Of a stretch of 64,000 nt of DNA, positions 27,091 to 35,604 are shown in pieces (positions within the stretch are counted from its first letter, which is position 1; each line of letters opens with the position of its first letter). The notes under the pieces were generated by a model. It searched no databases. It was not told the origin of the DNA and was given only the letters and a program-made list of their open reading frames with translations. Made by a program: the position numbers and the translations under genes. The stretch spans positions 62,001-126,000 of the forward strand of contig NZ_OCPC01000002.1 of the NCBI RefSeq assembly GCF_900220985.1, written 5' to 3'. This DNA is from Parahoeflea halophila. Its GTDB lineage: Bacteria; Pseudomonadota; Alphaproteobacteria; Rhizobiales; Rhizobiaceae.

Positions 27091-28019
27091 GCCTTGCTCC
27101 CCAGCACTTCAAGCACCTTGTCGGCGATCAGATGGCTGACCCGCTCGTTCGATTCATCCGTTACCCCGGCGATATGCGGTGTCAGCACAAGATTGCTCAG
27201 CCCCTTGAATTTCGCGCCCGCCTCCGCCGTCAGCGGCTCGGTCTCGAACACGTCAAGAGCGGCGCCGGCCAGCTTGCCGGCCTTCAGCGTCTCAGCCAAC
27301 GCCGCCTCATCGACGATGCCGCCACGTGCCGCATTGATCAGCACCGCCCCCGGCTTCATGCTCGAAAGCGCTCTGGCATCAATCATGTTGCGCGTCGCAT
27401 CGGTCAGCGGCGTATGCAGCGAAACCACGTCGGAGAGTTCGAGCACCGCATCCAGTGATACATTGCGGGCGATCTGCCAGCCGGGATGGTCGGCCATCAG
27501 GTAAGGATCACAGGCGACGATCTGCATGCCCATCATGTGTGCCCGCCACGCCACCTCGCGGGCAATCGAGCCATAGCCGACCAGCCCGATGGTCTTGCCG
27601 GCAAGTTCGCGGCCCATCATTGATTGCCGCGGCCAGTCACCCGCAGCCACCTCGGCCGAGCGCAGAAACGCGCCACGCAACAACATCAGTGCCGACGTGA
27701 TGACGTATTCGGCCACCGACAGATCATTGGCCCCGGTCGCCGGGATCACCTTGACCGAGCGCGCCTTGCAGGCCGCCACATCGATATTGTCGAGCCCGAC
27801 ACCCAGCCGCCCGACCACACGCAGTTTCGGGCCCATGCCGAGAAGCGTCTCGTCCACCTGGGTGCGGTTGCGCACGATCAACGCCCGCGCCGACGCCAGA
27901 TGCTCGTGCAAAGCCGCAGGGTCATCGACGAGCTTCGGATCATAGACCGTGTCATGGGCCTGGACGAGGCGGCCGACTGCCGCCTCGTCCATGAATTCGG
28001 TAATGACGATGTCTGCCAT
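27087..28019 (-). CDS. slcC: (S)-sulfolactate dehydrogenase SlcC-like (D-2-hydroxyacid dehydrogenase family)
   Basis: A 310-aa NAD-dependent dehydrogenase of the phosphoglycerate-dehydrogenase family. It has the Rossmann motif GLVGYGSIAREV, the active-site Arg in LINAARGGIVDE, the Glu in VFETEPL and the His in LTPHIAGVT. In characterised sulfolactate clusters SlcC oxidises (S)-sulfolactate to sulfopyruvate, which ComC reduces to the (R)-form. Its location between suyB and comC, with a 4-bp overlap with comC, is the reason for the assignment. Generic phosphoglycerate dehydrogenase activity is unlikely because the ACT/ASB domains are absent. Confidence 0.82.
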   Translation of the reverse strand: MADIVITEFMDEAAVGRLVQAHDTVYDPKLVDDPAALHEHLASARALIVRNRTQVDETLLGMGPKLRVVGRLGVGLDNIDVAACKARSVKVIPATGANDLSVAEYVITSALMLLRGAFLRSAEVAAGDWPRQSMMGRELAGKTIGLVGYGSIAREVAWRAHMMGMQIVACDPYLMADHPGWQIARNVSLDAVLELSDVVSLHTPLTDATRNMIDARALSSMKPGAVLINAARGGIVDEAALAETLKAGKLAGAALDVFETEPLTAEAGAKFKGLSNLVLTPHIAGVTDESNERVSHLIADKVLEVLGSKA

Positions 28020-28044
28020 GATGAACCTTTATTGTTTCGCCGGG

Positions 28045-29226
28045 TTAAGCGGAACGATAGAGCTTTGTCATGGAGAATTCGCGATGCCCGAGGGCTTCTG
28101 CTGCCGTGGCGCGGCCATTCGATGTGCGCACAATCATCTCGATCAGCGCATCGCCCGCCTCGTCGATGGTCATGTCGCGCCTGAGGATGCCCGAGACATC
28201 GACATCGACATGCTCGCCCATGGTCCGAACCGTGCGCGGATTGGCCGTGATCTTGATCACCGGCACGATCGGGTTGCCAATCACATTGCCCTGACCGGTC
28301 GGGAAAGTGTGCACCACGTAACCGCCAGCGGCCATCAGCGTCACGCATTCCGCTGCCGCCGAAGACGAATCCATGAAATACAGGCCCTTGCCCGATTGCG
28401 GCGCTTCGGCCGGCTCGAGAATGTCGATGTATTTCGAGCTCCGGCCGATCTTCTCGAGATTGCCCAGCGCCTTCTCCTCGATCGTGGTCAGCCCGCCCTC
28501 GATATTGCCCTTGGTCGGCTGGCTGTCTGATAGATCGTCCGTCTGGTGCGCGAAGATGACGTCGTCCTGATAGGCCTTCCACATCTTGTACCAGCGCTCA
28601 CCGACTTCCTCATTGATCGCGCGGGCCTTGCAGATATGCTCGGCGCCGGTGATCTCGGAGGTCTCGCCAAAGCAGCCGTAAATGCCTTCCGGCAACAGCT
28701 TGTCGTACATGTTGCCAACTGTCGGGCAGGAGCCGAGACCGGTCGTGGTGTCGCTCTCGCCGCACTTGGTCGAGACCCACAGTTCCGAGATCGAGCACTC
28801 TTCCCGCTGCAGCTCGGAAGCGAAATGCACATATTCCTTGGCCACCCGTGACGCATCCATGATGGTCTTGAGATCGCCATTCTGCTCGATTGAGAGGCCC
28901 GTCACCGGCTTGCCGGTGGCAGCGATCCCGTCCACGATCTTCTTGGTCCAGCCCGGCTCGATACCGATCACCACGACAGCCGCCACGTTCGGATTCGACC
29001 CGGTGCCGATCATGGTGCGGAAGTGCAGATCCAGGTCTTCGCCGAACTGCAACCTGCCATAGGCATGCGGCAGGGCCAGCGTCCCCTTGATATTGTTCGC
29101 CACCGCTTCGCAAGCCGCATTGGAGATATCGTCCACCGGCAGGATGACGACATGATTGCGGACGCCGACACGGCCATTCTCACGCCGGTAGCCTTGAAAC
29201 GTCATGTTGGAATATTTCGATGCCAT
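28045..29226 (-). CDS. suyB: (R)-sulfolactate sulfo-lyase subunit beta SuyB
   Basis: A 393-aa UxaA-family lyase. From memory, long stretches match SuyB closely, such as [37 protein letters not shown] and [13 protein letters not shown]. SuyAB cleaves (R)-3-sulfolactate to pyruvate and sulfite, releasing the C3-bound sulfonate. Altronate and galactarate dehydratases share the family but are normally fused to or paired with uronate genes, none of which is here. It follows suyA by 11 bp. An iron site is expected in the family. Confidence 0.86.
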   Translation of the reverse strand: MASKYSNMTFQGYRRENGRVGVRNHVVILPVDDISNAACEAVANNIKGTLALPHAYGRLQFGEDLDLHFRTMIGTGSNPNVAAVVVIGIEPGWTKKIVDGIAATGKPVTGLSIEQNGDLKTIMDASRVAKEYVHFASELQREECSISELWVSTKCGESDTTTGLGSCPTVGNMYDKLLPEGIYGCFGETSEITGAEHICKARAINEEVGERWYKMWKAYQDDVIFAHQTDDLSDSQPTKGNIEGGLTTIEEKALGNLEKIGRSSKYIDILEPAEAPQSGKGLYFMDSSSAAAECVTLMAAGGYVVHTFPTGQGNVIGNPIVPVIKITANPRTVRTMGEHVDVDVSGILRRDMTIDEAGDALIEMIVRTSNGRATAAEALGHREFSMTKLYRSA

Positions 29227-29237
29227 GATCAGGGCTC

Positions 29238-29525
29238 CTACCAGCGCTTGGTTTTGAGGTTGTGTGTATGGACGTGGGCGCCCTTCTCCACATCGGCGAC
29301 AAACTTGCCAATGTCCTCACCGTATTTGATCGCGGTGTCGCCGGACTTGATGTCTTTCAGCGCGATCTTGTGGCCAATCGGTACATCTGCCTTTGACGCC
29401 AACTCAAAGCTCGAATTGTCATGCGTGACGACACAGAGCATCGTGGTTCCAGCCGTCAGGCCCTCGACAACGACGACGCCGACATTGTCTGCGTGATCAT
29501 GGACTAGCAAATGAGGTGCGGTCAC
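29238..29525 (-). CDS. suyA: (R)-sulfolactate sulfo-lyase subunit alpha SuyA (SAF domain)
   Basis: A 95-aa SAF-domain protein, the small subunit of SuyAB. It has the typical [16 protein letters not shown] and the C-terminal YVHTHN-like signature here as [12 protein letters not shown]. Separate small and large subunits match sulfolactate sulfo-lyase. It is the first gene of the minus-strand operon. Its promoter region, shared with the divergent GntR gene, carries the 14-bp regulon palindrome 52 bp before its start. Confidence 0.86.
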   Translation of the reverse strand: MTAPHLLVHDHADNVGVVVVEGLTAGTTMLCVVTHDNSSFELASKADVPIGHKIALKDIKSGDTAIKYGEDIGKFVADVEKGAHVHTHNLKTKRW

Positions 29526-29555
29526 GTTTGTCCTCCAATGTGGATAAGGTGTATT

Positions 29556-29568
29556 CTGATGACATCAG
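29556..29568. promoter_or_regulatory. 13-bp palindrome in the suyA-gntR promoter region
   Basis: CTGATG-A-CATCAG is a perfect palindrome centred 9 bp from the conserved regulon operator. It could be a second operator or an activator site. It was not found at the other three operator locations. Confidence 0.4.
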
Positions 29569-29576
29569 CTATTTGA

Positions 29577-29590
29577 GTCTTATATAAGAC
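29577..29590. promoter_or_regulatory. Regulon operator copy 1 (GTCTTATATAAGAC)
   Basis: A perfect 14-bp palindrome between suyA (minus) and the GntR regulator (plus), 41 bp before the gntR start. Identical copies occur at 35542, 38793 and 40803, always upstream of genes for sugar or sulfonate use. Its AT-rich centre could overlap a -10 region. The probable ligand-responsive binder is the adjacent GntR/UTRA protein, which would also regulate itself. Confidence 0.85.
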
Positions 29591-29630
29591 ATAAGATATG
29601 GTATGAACCAAAAGTCAACCGGGGCGACGC

Positions 29631-30392
29631 ATGGAAAACAAGAAACGGCTGCCGGAAGGCACTGAAACCGCAGCTGGCGATGCGATCGGCTTCAAACCGC
29701 TCTATGCCCAGGTCCGCGAAAGGCTGATGCGGCGTCTCGTTGAAGGTGAATGGGTGCCGGGCATGCTGCTGCCAAGCGAGATGGTTCTGGCGCGCCAGCT
29801 CAATGTCAGCCAGGGCACGGTTCGCAAGGCCCTGGACTCAATGACGGCGGACAATTTGCTCTTGCGCCGACAGGGCCGCGGCACCTATGTGGCCGAGCCC
29901 GAGGAAAGCCGCATTCTGTTCCAGTTTTTCAGGCTCTCACCGGATGAAGGCAGCCCCAGCTTTCCCGATTCCAGGGTCCTGAGCACCAGCGCCGCCGCCC
30001 CGACGAACACGGAAAAACAGCAGCTCGGTCTCGATGACACCGATGAGGTCATCCGCATCGAGCGCATCCGCTCGCTGGCCGGAGAACCGATCCTGATCGA
30101 AACCCTCACGCTGCCGTCAAACCGGTTTCCCGATTTCGATCATCTGACGATCATCCCGAACAATGTCTACAGGCTCTATTCCGAGCGCTGGGGCATCACC
30201 ATCGGCAGCGCCGAGGAACGGCTCAAGGCGATTGCCGCCAGTGCCCGCGATGCCGCCAAGCTGGGATGCGACCCGGGAGAGCCGCTGCTGCTGATCAGCC
30301 GTGTCGCCCGCGATCTGGAAAACCGCCCGGTCGAACTTCGCTGGTCGCGCTGCATCAGCCGCAACATCCATTATTCAGTCAATCTTCGGTGA
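29631..30392 (+). CDS. GntR family regulator with UTRA domain (HutC subfamily)
   Basis: A 253-aa transcription factor. An N-terminal winged helix-turn-helix (residues 24-90, PLYAQVRERL...LPSEMVLARQLNVSQGTVRKA, quoted in parts) is followed by a UTRA effector domain (about 105-250; IRIERIRSLAGEPI, LLLISRVARD). HutC-type members usually repress and are released by a pathway intermediate. It is divergent from suyAB-slcC-comC and its stop is 3 bp from the convergent Gfo/Idh gene. The four identical palindromes nearby are the likely operators. A sugar phosphate or sulfonate intermediate is the probable effector. Confidence 0.9.
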   Translation: MENKKRLPEGTETAAGDAIGFKPLYAQVRERLMRRLVEGEWVPGMLLPSEMVLARQLNVSQGTVRKALDSMTADNLLLRRQGRGTYVAEPEESRILFQFFRLSPDEGSPSFPDSRVLSTSAAAPTNTEKQQLGLDDTDEVIRIERIRSLAGEPILIETLTLPSNRFPDFDHLTIIPNNVYRLYSERWGITIGSAEERLKAIAASARDAAKLGCDPGEPLLLISRVARDLENRPVELRWSRCISRNIHYSVNLR

Positions 30393-30395
30393 AAC

Positions 30396-31481
30396 TCATA
30401 AGCTGATCGCAGTACCGGTCTTGGCTGACTGCTCTGCCGCCAGACCGATCCGCACGGCCTTCATGCCATCCTCGAGAGAGACCTCGGGCACGCCATTGCT
30501 GCGGACCATCTCGAGAAACTTCCGGTGCTGGAAATAGGTCGATCCATGGTGATCGCCCACCGCCAGGATGGCGGCATCGACATCGACAATCTCGCGCTGT
30601 TCAAGCTTGCTGGCGCGCGGAGACAGCACAAATTCCGAGTGCCTTTCCTTTCCGTCGGGCGAAAACCGCGAAGGCCCGGGCACGAACGCCTCCGCCTTGG
30701 CGACATCGCCGGTCACGGCGATGGCTTCCTGCCAGCCCGAGCCTTCGGCAAACATGCATAGATCCAGCAGGGCGCGCACGCCATTGGCGAAATCGACCAC
30801 CACAAAGGCATTGTCGAGGATGTCAGGACGCTGCCCGTCATATTCTTCATCGAGAAAGTTCACATCCGCCCCACCCGAGGCGTAGACCCGGACCGGCTCC
30901 GACTCGGCGATCAGCCGCATCAGATCGAAGAAATGGCAGCATTTCTCCACCATGGTGCCACCGGTCTTGGCCGCAAATCGGTTCCAGTCGCCGACTTTCT
31001 TCAGGAACGGGAACCGGTGTTCGCGGATCGAGATCATCCGTGGCACCCCGGTCTCGCCCGACCGGACGGCCTCAAGCAGCCGCTCCACCGGCGGCATGTA
31101 GCGATACTCCATCGCCACCCAGACTGGCGATGCCCGCCCGGCAGCGCGGTCCAGGATATCTTCGCAATCAGCCAGCGTCGTGCACAATGGCTTTTCCACC
31201 AGCATCGGCAGGTCCGCCGGCAGCACATCCTTCAGGATGGGGTAGTGCAGATGGTTGGGCGCTGCGATCACCAGCGCGTCACACAGACCGGAATTCAGCA
31301 GAGCGGCATGATCGCCGAACTGGGCGCAGCCCGCACCGGCCATGAACGCGGCGCTCGTGCGCATGCCCTCGTCCGGATCGCAGACCGCTGTCACCCGGGC
31401 CCCCTCTAGGATCCCGAGGGTCCTTATGTGCTCTTGCCCCATCATGCCCGAGCCGATGATGCCGTATCTGAGTTCTGTCAT
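30396..31481 (-). CDS. Gfo/Idh/MocA family protein, possible NAD-dependent sulfoquinovosidase
   Basis: A 361-aa protein with an N-terminal Rossmann fold (YGIIGSGMMGQEHIRTLG), the family EKPL motif (LVEKPLCTT) and a C-terminal beta-sheet domain. Conserved YRYMPP and HRFPFLKKVGDWNRF segments line the probable active site. Most relatives are sugar dehydrogenases. Recently described NAD-dependent sulfoquinovoside hydrolases (family GH188, from memory) belong to the same fold and occur with EMP-type sulfoglycolysis genes. That role fits the context but is inference. It is co-transcribed with the isomerase, 27 bp upstream. Confidence 0.75.
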   Translation of the reverse strand: MTELRYGIIGSGMMGQEHIRTLGILEGARVTAVCDPDEGMRTSAAFMAGAGCAQFGDHAALLNSGLCDALVIAAPNHLHYPILKDVLPADLPMLVEKPLCTTLADCEDILDRAAGRASPVWVAMEYRYMPPVERLLEAVRSGETGVPRMISIREHRFPFLKKVGDWNRFAAKTGGTMVEKCCHFFDLMRLIAESEPVRVYASGGADVNFLDEEYDGQRPDILDNAFVVVDFANGVRALLDLCMFAEGSGWQEAIAVTGDVAKAEAFVPGPSRFSPDGKERHSEFVLSPRASKLEQREIVDVDAAILAVGDHHGSTYFQHRKFLEMVRSNGVPEVSLEDGMKAVRIGLAAEQSAKTGTAISL

Positions 31482-31508
31482 GGCCAGGCCCTGAAGTTCG
31501 AAAATTGT

Positions 31509-32903
31509 CTAGAGATGCACCACCGGCAACCCGGCGGCGGCGGCGAAGCTTTCGAGCGCCGCGACATGATCGCCATAGGCCAGCGCCATGTGGTGCTCGA
31601 GCCCGCTGTCGATCACCCGCTCAAGCATCTGCTGCGCCGGGCGCTCGAATTTCACCACGCCGGAGGTGCCGGTAAAGGCCATCTCGCGCTTGAGCATCTC
31701 GCCGCGGGCGATGATCAGGCTCTGTTGCCCGCGCGCTTGGCTCAATCGCACGAAGGTCACCGGTCCCGGCTTGAGCGGGAACTCGAACAGGAGCGGCATC
31801 TTGCGGTTGGTGTGGATCGTCGCCCGCGCCACCACGTCCGGATCCGCCATCGAGACCGGCGCCTGACCGCAATGCCAGACAACGCCGGTGTCGTCGCTTG
31901 CATCGAGATCGACCAGATCGACCAGGAAAACCGGCTGATCGCTCGCCGCCTGCAGCAGCAGTTGCGTTGCCGCCCCGTAGACATCGGCTTCGCAGGCGCA
32001 AGGCACCCGGCCCTCGCCCATCATCGAGGCCGGTCCGCAGACAGCGCCGCCATACTCGGTGAATGTTTCCGGCCAGCAACGGATGGCAAAGGCATCGAAG
32101 CCGCCATCTGCCTTCATTCCATCGAGCGCCAGCTTGAGCCGCAACGAGCGGTCGAGTTCCGCCTGATCAACCTTGTCCATGCCCGAAAGATGATCGCCGA
32201 CCTCGGCCTTCAGCGCCCGGGCAGCACTCTCGGGGGTCGACCGTGCCCGCGCGAACAGCTCCGGCAGCTCGAACCCGCTTACCTTCATGCCTGTTAGCCT
32301 TGCCAGTTCCGCGCTGTCATAGGCGCAGGTGTCAAACCCGTCCGGATGCGCACCGATCCGCGCAATGCTTTTGCCCGAAAGCCCGGCCAGCAAGGTTGCA
32401 CCGGCTGAGGGATCGGCCTGCGAAGCCTCAGGAACAAGCGGAACAACCATCGGCGTCTCGGCAAGCATCGTCTCGATACCCGGAGTATGGGGGGCGGCAT
32501 ATCTCCAGGAAAACAGCCGGTCGCGCAGCCCCAGCGCGTGCGAGGCCAGATTGAGACCGCAGAAGGCATTCAGCCGGAGCCGCCCGCCGAGCCGCGGCTC
32601 CGGAACCGCCCAGATCGACAGCGGCTCGGCAAAAGCATCCGCGATCCGGCAGGTCATCGCGGCGTCGGTGAACGTCACCTGCAGAATGATGATGCGGTCC
32701 GGATTCTTGACCTTGATGTCCGCCATCGCGGCCTCGGTCGAGGCCGCATCCATCAAAAGCTTTTCGGGTCCCACCAGATGGTGCCCGGTGGCCTTGAGAT
32801 CGGCCATCATGCCGGCCAGCATCTCTTCAGCGAAGGCCACATCGAAGGTTGGCCGGCCCAGCGGCAGAACGCCCAGGGTCAGAGTTTCACCGGACATCGA
32901 CAT
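31509..32903 (-). CDS. L-fucose/L-arabinose isomerase-like sugar isomerase
   Basis: A 464-aa protein resembling the L-fucose isomerase fold. It has an N-terminal Rossmann-like part (TLGVLPLGRPTFD; VKNPDRIIILQVTF), a central region with the metal-ligand candidates Glu in RCWPETF and Glu/Asp in CEADVYGA, and a late His pair in LEHHMALAYGDH. Metal-dependent aldose-ketose isomerisation is expected. In this neighbourhood the substrate may be sulfoquinovose (to sulfofructose). It is followed by the Gfo/Idh gene; upstream lies an oppositely oriented gene with only 40 bp between the starts and no regulon palindrome. Confidence 0.75.
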   Translation of the reverse strand: MSMSGETLTLGVLPLGRPTFDVAFAEEMLAGMMADLKATGHHLVGPEKLLMDAASTEAAMADIKVKNPDRIIILQVTFTDAAMTCRIADAFAEPLSIWAVPEPRLGGRLRLNAFCGLNLASHALGLRDRLFSWRYAAPHTPGIETMLAETPMVVPLVPEASQADPSAGATLLAGLSGKSIARIGAHPDGFDTCAYDSAELARLTGMKVSGFELPELFARARSTPESAARALKAEVGDHLSGMDKVDQAELDRSLRLKLALDGMKADGGFDAFAIRCWPETFTEYGGAVCGPASMMGEGRVPCACEADVYGAATQLLLQAASDQPVFLVDLVDLDASDDTGVVWHCGQAPVSMADPDVVARATIHTNRKMPLLFEFPLKPGPVTFVRLSQARGQQSLIIARGEMLKREMAFTGTSGVVKFERPAQQMLERVIDSGLEHHMALAYGDHVAALESFAAAAGLPVVHL

Positions 32904-32943
32904 GCCCCCTTACATCATCTGGTAAAAACACTAGATTGCAGTC

Positions 32944-33531
32944 ATGAACCTGAACCTGCGACGTTGGCCTGCGGCCCTCATCCTTGCAGTGGCACTGTTT
33001 GCCGTTGCCCCGATAAAACAGAGTGCAGCCACCGAGGCCGCCTGGGCCCGTCTGGCGCAAGGCGGCTACACCATCCTGCTCGGCTATGCCCGCACGCCGG
33101 GCGGCGAGCCGCTCAGGCCCGATCTCGGCGACTGCGAGAACCGCAAGAGCCTGACTGACCGGGGCATCCAGGAAGCCCGTCGCATCGGCATGCGCTTTGC
33201 CGCCCGCGCCGTGGCGATCAGTGCGGTCTATTCCGGAGAATTCTGCCGTGCGCTGGAGACAGCGCAACTGGCCTTCGGCAGATCCAACGTCGAAACCGCC
33301 CCATTTCTCAATTCGATTGTCGACGGCGCCGACCCGGCCATCATCCCGCCTGAGCTGATCGTTGCCGTCGAGGAGTTTTTTGGCGCCGGCAATCAGCTGA
33401 TGGTCACCCATCCGGCTCTGATTGCGGCCATCTCCGGCAGCGTACCGCGTAAAGGCGAAGCCGTGATCATTGCACCGGGCCTCGAACCCGGCGACAAGCC
33501 GCGCGTCGTCAACCGGCTGCTTCTCGACTGA
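32944..33531 (+). CDS. Secreted histidine-phosphatase-like protein lacking the catalytic RH pair
   Basis: A 195-aa protein with a signal peptide (PAALILAVALFAVAPIKQSAA). The body follows the histidine phosphatase layout: DCENRKSLTDRGIQEA, YSGEFCRALETAQLAF, and the second His in LMVTHPALIAAISG. Where active enzymes have LxRHAET, this protein reads LLGYARTPG, so both the catalytic Arg and His of the RHG motif appear replaced (codons GGC TAT). It may be an inactive binding protein. It lies antisense between the aldolase and isomerase genes, splitting an otherwise co-directional sugar operon. Confidence 0.75.
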   Translation: MNLNLRRWPAALILAVALFAVAPIKQSAATEAAWARLAQGGYTILLGYARTPGGEPLRPDLGDCENRKSLTDRGIQEARRIGMRFAARAVAISAVYSGEFCRALETAQLAFGRSNVETAPFLNSIVDGADPAIIPPELIVAVEEFFGAGNQLMVTHPALIAAISGSVPRKGEAVIIAPGLEPGDKPRVVNRLLLD

Positions 33532-33545
33532 GCAAGGCGCCCGTC

Positions 33546-34580
33546 TCATCCGAAATCTCCATAGCTGTGCCGGAAGCTCTGGTCCGCGGGCGCGAACCGG
33601 GCGCCATCCGCGCCGAACATCTCGTGCTTGTTCCAGGGCTTTGCCGCACGGTCGGTCAAGGCGTTGAGATCGCGCATATACTCTACCGACCCGGTTTCCA
33701 GCCCATTGCGCATCCCCTCCCAGTCCGGGTAGAGCGCGAAGGGCTCGAGCCAGATCGCGCGGCCTGCGAGATAACCTGATGCGCCCGCCCTGTAGGCGTG
33801 GCTGAGGATATTTCGGAACTCGGCCTTGCCGGCGCCGGCTGAAAGCATCACCCAAGGCCGGCCGGCAAGCCGGCCCATCTCGTCAAATGCCGCCTGCACC
33901 TGCCCGTCCTCCGCTTCGGGAACATCCTTGGCCGCAACCGGGCTCTCCAGCTTGAACACGTCGATACCGAACTCAGGCGCAGCGAAATCCGCAACCGACT
34001 GCAACACGTGGTCGGTGCGCTTGCCGGTCATCTCGACATAGTCCGTGGTCTGGTGCGTGTCATTGGCCAGCGGGTAGACCAGCAGTTCGAACAGGAACGG
34101 GATGTCATGGCGCGCGCAGGCCTCGCCGATCCGCTTGGTGAAGTCCTTCTGCTTCTGCCGGATGTGTTCCGCAGCATCGGGCCGGTACCACGCCAGCACC
34201 TTGACCGCGTCACCTCCCATCCGCTTGATCTTGGCCACCGACCAGTCATCGATCTCGCTCGACAGCCGCCCATCCGGTGTTTCCTCGAACACCGAATCCT
34301 CCAGCGTCACGATCAGCCCCTTGGCCGGAGACAATTTGCCGATCCCGCGCGGGATGGCGAAATGCGGATCGAGCAGCATCGCCGAGGATTGCCCCTGCAG
34401 CGTTTCAATAAGCAGGGTCTTGAAGTCCGCCACTTCCTGCCACGGCGCTTCGGCAACCCCATGGTGCCTGGCAATCGGCCCCTTGATCGGCGGCCGCTGG
34501 TCCACCGCCGTCATTTTGAACAGCCCCTTTTCATCGGCCATGCGGCGCATGCCCCATAGCTTTCCCGCGCTTAGCTGCAT
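33546..34580 (-). CDS. Class I aldolase, LacD/YihT-like (probable 6-deoxy-6-sulfofructose-1-phosphate aldolase)
   Basis: A 344-aa TIM-barrel aldolase related to tagatose-1,6-bisphosphate aldolase LacD and the sulfofructose-phosphate aldolase YihT. Schiff-base region IDVFKLESPV puts the catalytic Lys near residue 210. Further conserved parts are TAVDQRPP, DAVKVLAWY (Lys127) and MLSAGAGKAEF, followed by GASGYLAGRAIW. It overlaps the YihV-like kinase by 10 bp, so the kinase product is almost certainly its substrate. Cleavage would give DHAP plus sulfolactaldehyde (or glyceraldehyde phosphate if the substrate were tagatose bisphosphate). The sulfonate substrate is inferred from the kinase and the nearby suyAB. 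Confidence 0.82.
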   Translation of the reverse strand: MQLSAGKLWGMRRMADEKGLFKMTAVDQRPPIKGPIARHHGVAEAPWQEVADFKTLLIETLQGQSSAMLLDPHFAIPRGIGKLSPAKGLIVTLEDSVFEETPDGRLSSEIDDWSVAKIKRMGGDAVKVLAWYRPDAAEHIRQKQKDFTKRIGEACARHDIPFLFELLVYPLANDTHQTTDYVEMTGKRTDHVLQSVADFAAPEFGIDVFKLESPVAAKDVPEAEDGQVQAAFDEMGRLAGRPWVMLSAGAGKAEFRNILSHAYRAGASGYLAGRAIWLEPFALYPDWEGMRNGLETGSVEYMRDLNALTDRAAKPWNKHEMFGADGARFAPADQSFRHSYGDFG

Positions 34581-35476
34581 GGCTGGGCCTCTTTCATGAA
34601 TGTTTCGGTTTCTGCACGTGTCGGATAACCGTCACGGCCATTGGTCCGGGTGCACTTGATGGCGGCGACAGCACTGGCAAAGCGGATCGCCTCGGGCGGT
34701 GATGCCCCTTCCCCTAGCAGCAGGGCGAAGGCGCCGTGCCAGACATCGCCCGCCCCCAGCGTATCAAGCGGCGTGATCGCAAAGGCAGGCTCGAAGCCCG
34801 ACGCTGAGCCATGCCGCCAATTCACGCCGTTTCCGCCATCGGTAACGCACACAAACGCGCCGGTTTCCGCCGCAACATCGTTGAGCGCTGTGTCGAGATC
34901 CTCGTGCTCAGCCCAGTCGCGCAGCCCTTGCGCCGAAAACGCGATATGGCTCGCCAGTTGCAGCGCGGTTTCCGCCTCGCGTATCGGTGCTTCGCCATCC
35001 AGTACGCCGGGTACCCCACGCTCGCGTGCTGCCCGCATCAGGACCTCGGCCCCATCCGGCCACCGAGTGTCCGCCAGCGCCGCGTTGAAATCCTCCGGCA
35101 ACGCGGCCAGTAGCCAGTCTGCATCCATCGGCAGTTCGGGATCACGGAAATTGACGATCTGGCGTTCTCCTGCCTGATCGATAAACACCGAGGAAAACGA
35201 GGACCGCCGCCCCTCGAACTGCTTCAGCATAAAGCAATCGACACCGTCGGCTTCAAGCCCGGCGGCAATCATCTCTGCCACCTGGTCCGAGCCGAGCCGG
35301 CTCGCCAGCATCGCATGACCGCCCAGCCGTGCAATTGCAGCCGCCGCATTGGCTGCGCCGCCGCCTCCGGTGATTTCAGCACCCTTCGCCCGGTATTTTT
35401 CAGCCAGCCTCGGCATCTCGTCGAGATGAAAAACGAAATCCATCACGGCGACCCCGGTGGTCACGATCTTTGTCAT
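34571..35476 (-). CDS. PfkB-family sugar kinase, YihV-like (probable sulfofructose kinase)
   Basis: A 301-aa ribokinase-fold kinase. The N-terminal GGGGAANAAAAIARLGG and the catalytic DTLGAGDVWHGAF (base Asp near 244) are intact. From memory it resembles the E. coli sulfofructose kinase YihV more than other PfkB proteins, for example LADTRWPDGAE, VLDGEAP and FASAVAAIKCTRTNGRDGYP. YihV phosphorylates 6-deoxy-6-sulfofructose at C1. It is the first gene of the kinase-aldolase unit, with regulon operator copy 2 located 66 bp before its start. Confidence 0.85.
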   Translation of the reverse strand: MTKIVTTGVAVMDFVFHLDEMPRLAEKYRAKGAEITGGGGAANAAAAIARLGGHAMLASRLGSDQVAEMIAAGLEADGVDCFMLKQFEGRRSSFSSVFIDQAGERQIVNFRDPELPMDADWLLAALPEDFNAALADTRWPDGAEVLMRAARERGVPGVLDGEAPIREAETALQLASHIAFSAQGLRDWAEHEDLDTALNDVAAETGAFVCVTDGGNGVNWRHGSASGFEPAFAITPLDTLGAGDVWHGAFALLLGEGASPPEAIRFASAVAAIKCTRTNGRDGYPTRAETETFMKEAQPCS

Positions 35477-35541
35477 TGCAAGCTAGTATCCCTGGCGCAT
35501 CGAGGTTGCGAAAAGCACCCTCCGCGGCACGACTCTATCAA

Positions 35542-35555
35542 GTCTTATATAAGAC
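35542..35555. promoter_or_regulatory. Regulon operator copy 2 (GTCTTATATAAGAC)
   Basis: The second perfect copy of the 14-bp palindrome, upstream of the YihV-like kinase gene and just downstream of the di-haem peroxidase stop codon. Placement in the kinase promoter suggests that GntR represses kinase, aldolase and possibly the distal isomerase and Gfo/Idh genes. Confidence 0.85.
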
Positions 35556-35604
35556 ACAAGAGCTAATCGCCCGCCGTAGACCGCTGAAAGGGATGAACTT
35601 GATC

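Noticed and set aside
28045-29525. UxaA-family pair as altronate or galactarate dehydratase
   Set aside because: The small SAF protein is separate, the neighbours are slcC and comC, and no uronate genes are present; SuyAB fits better.
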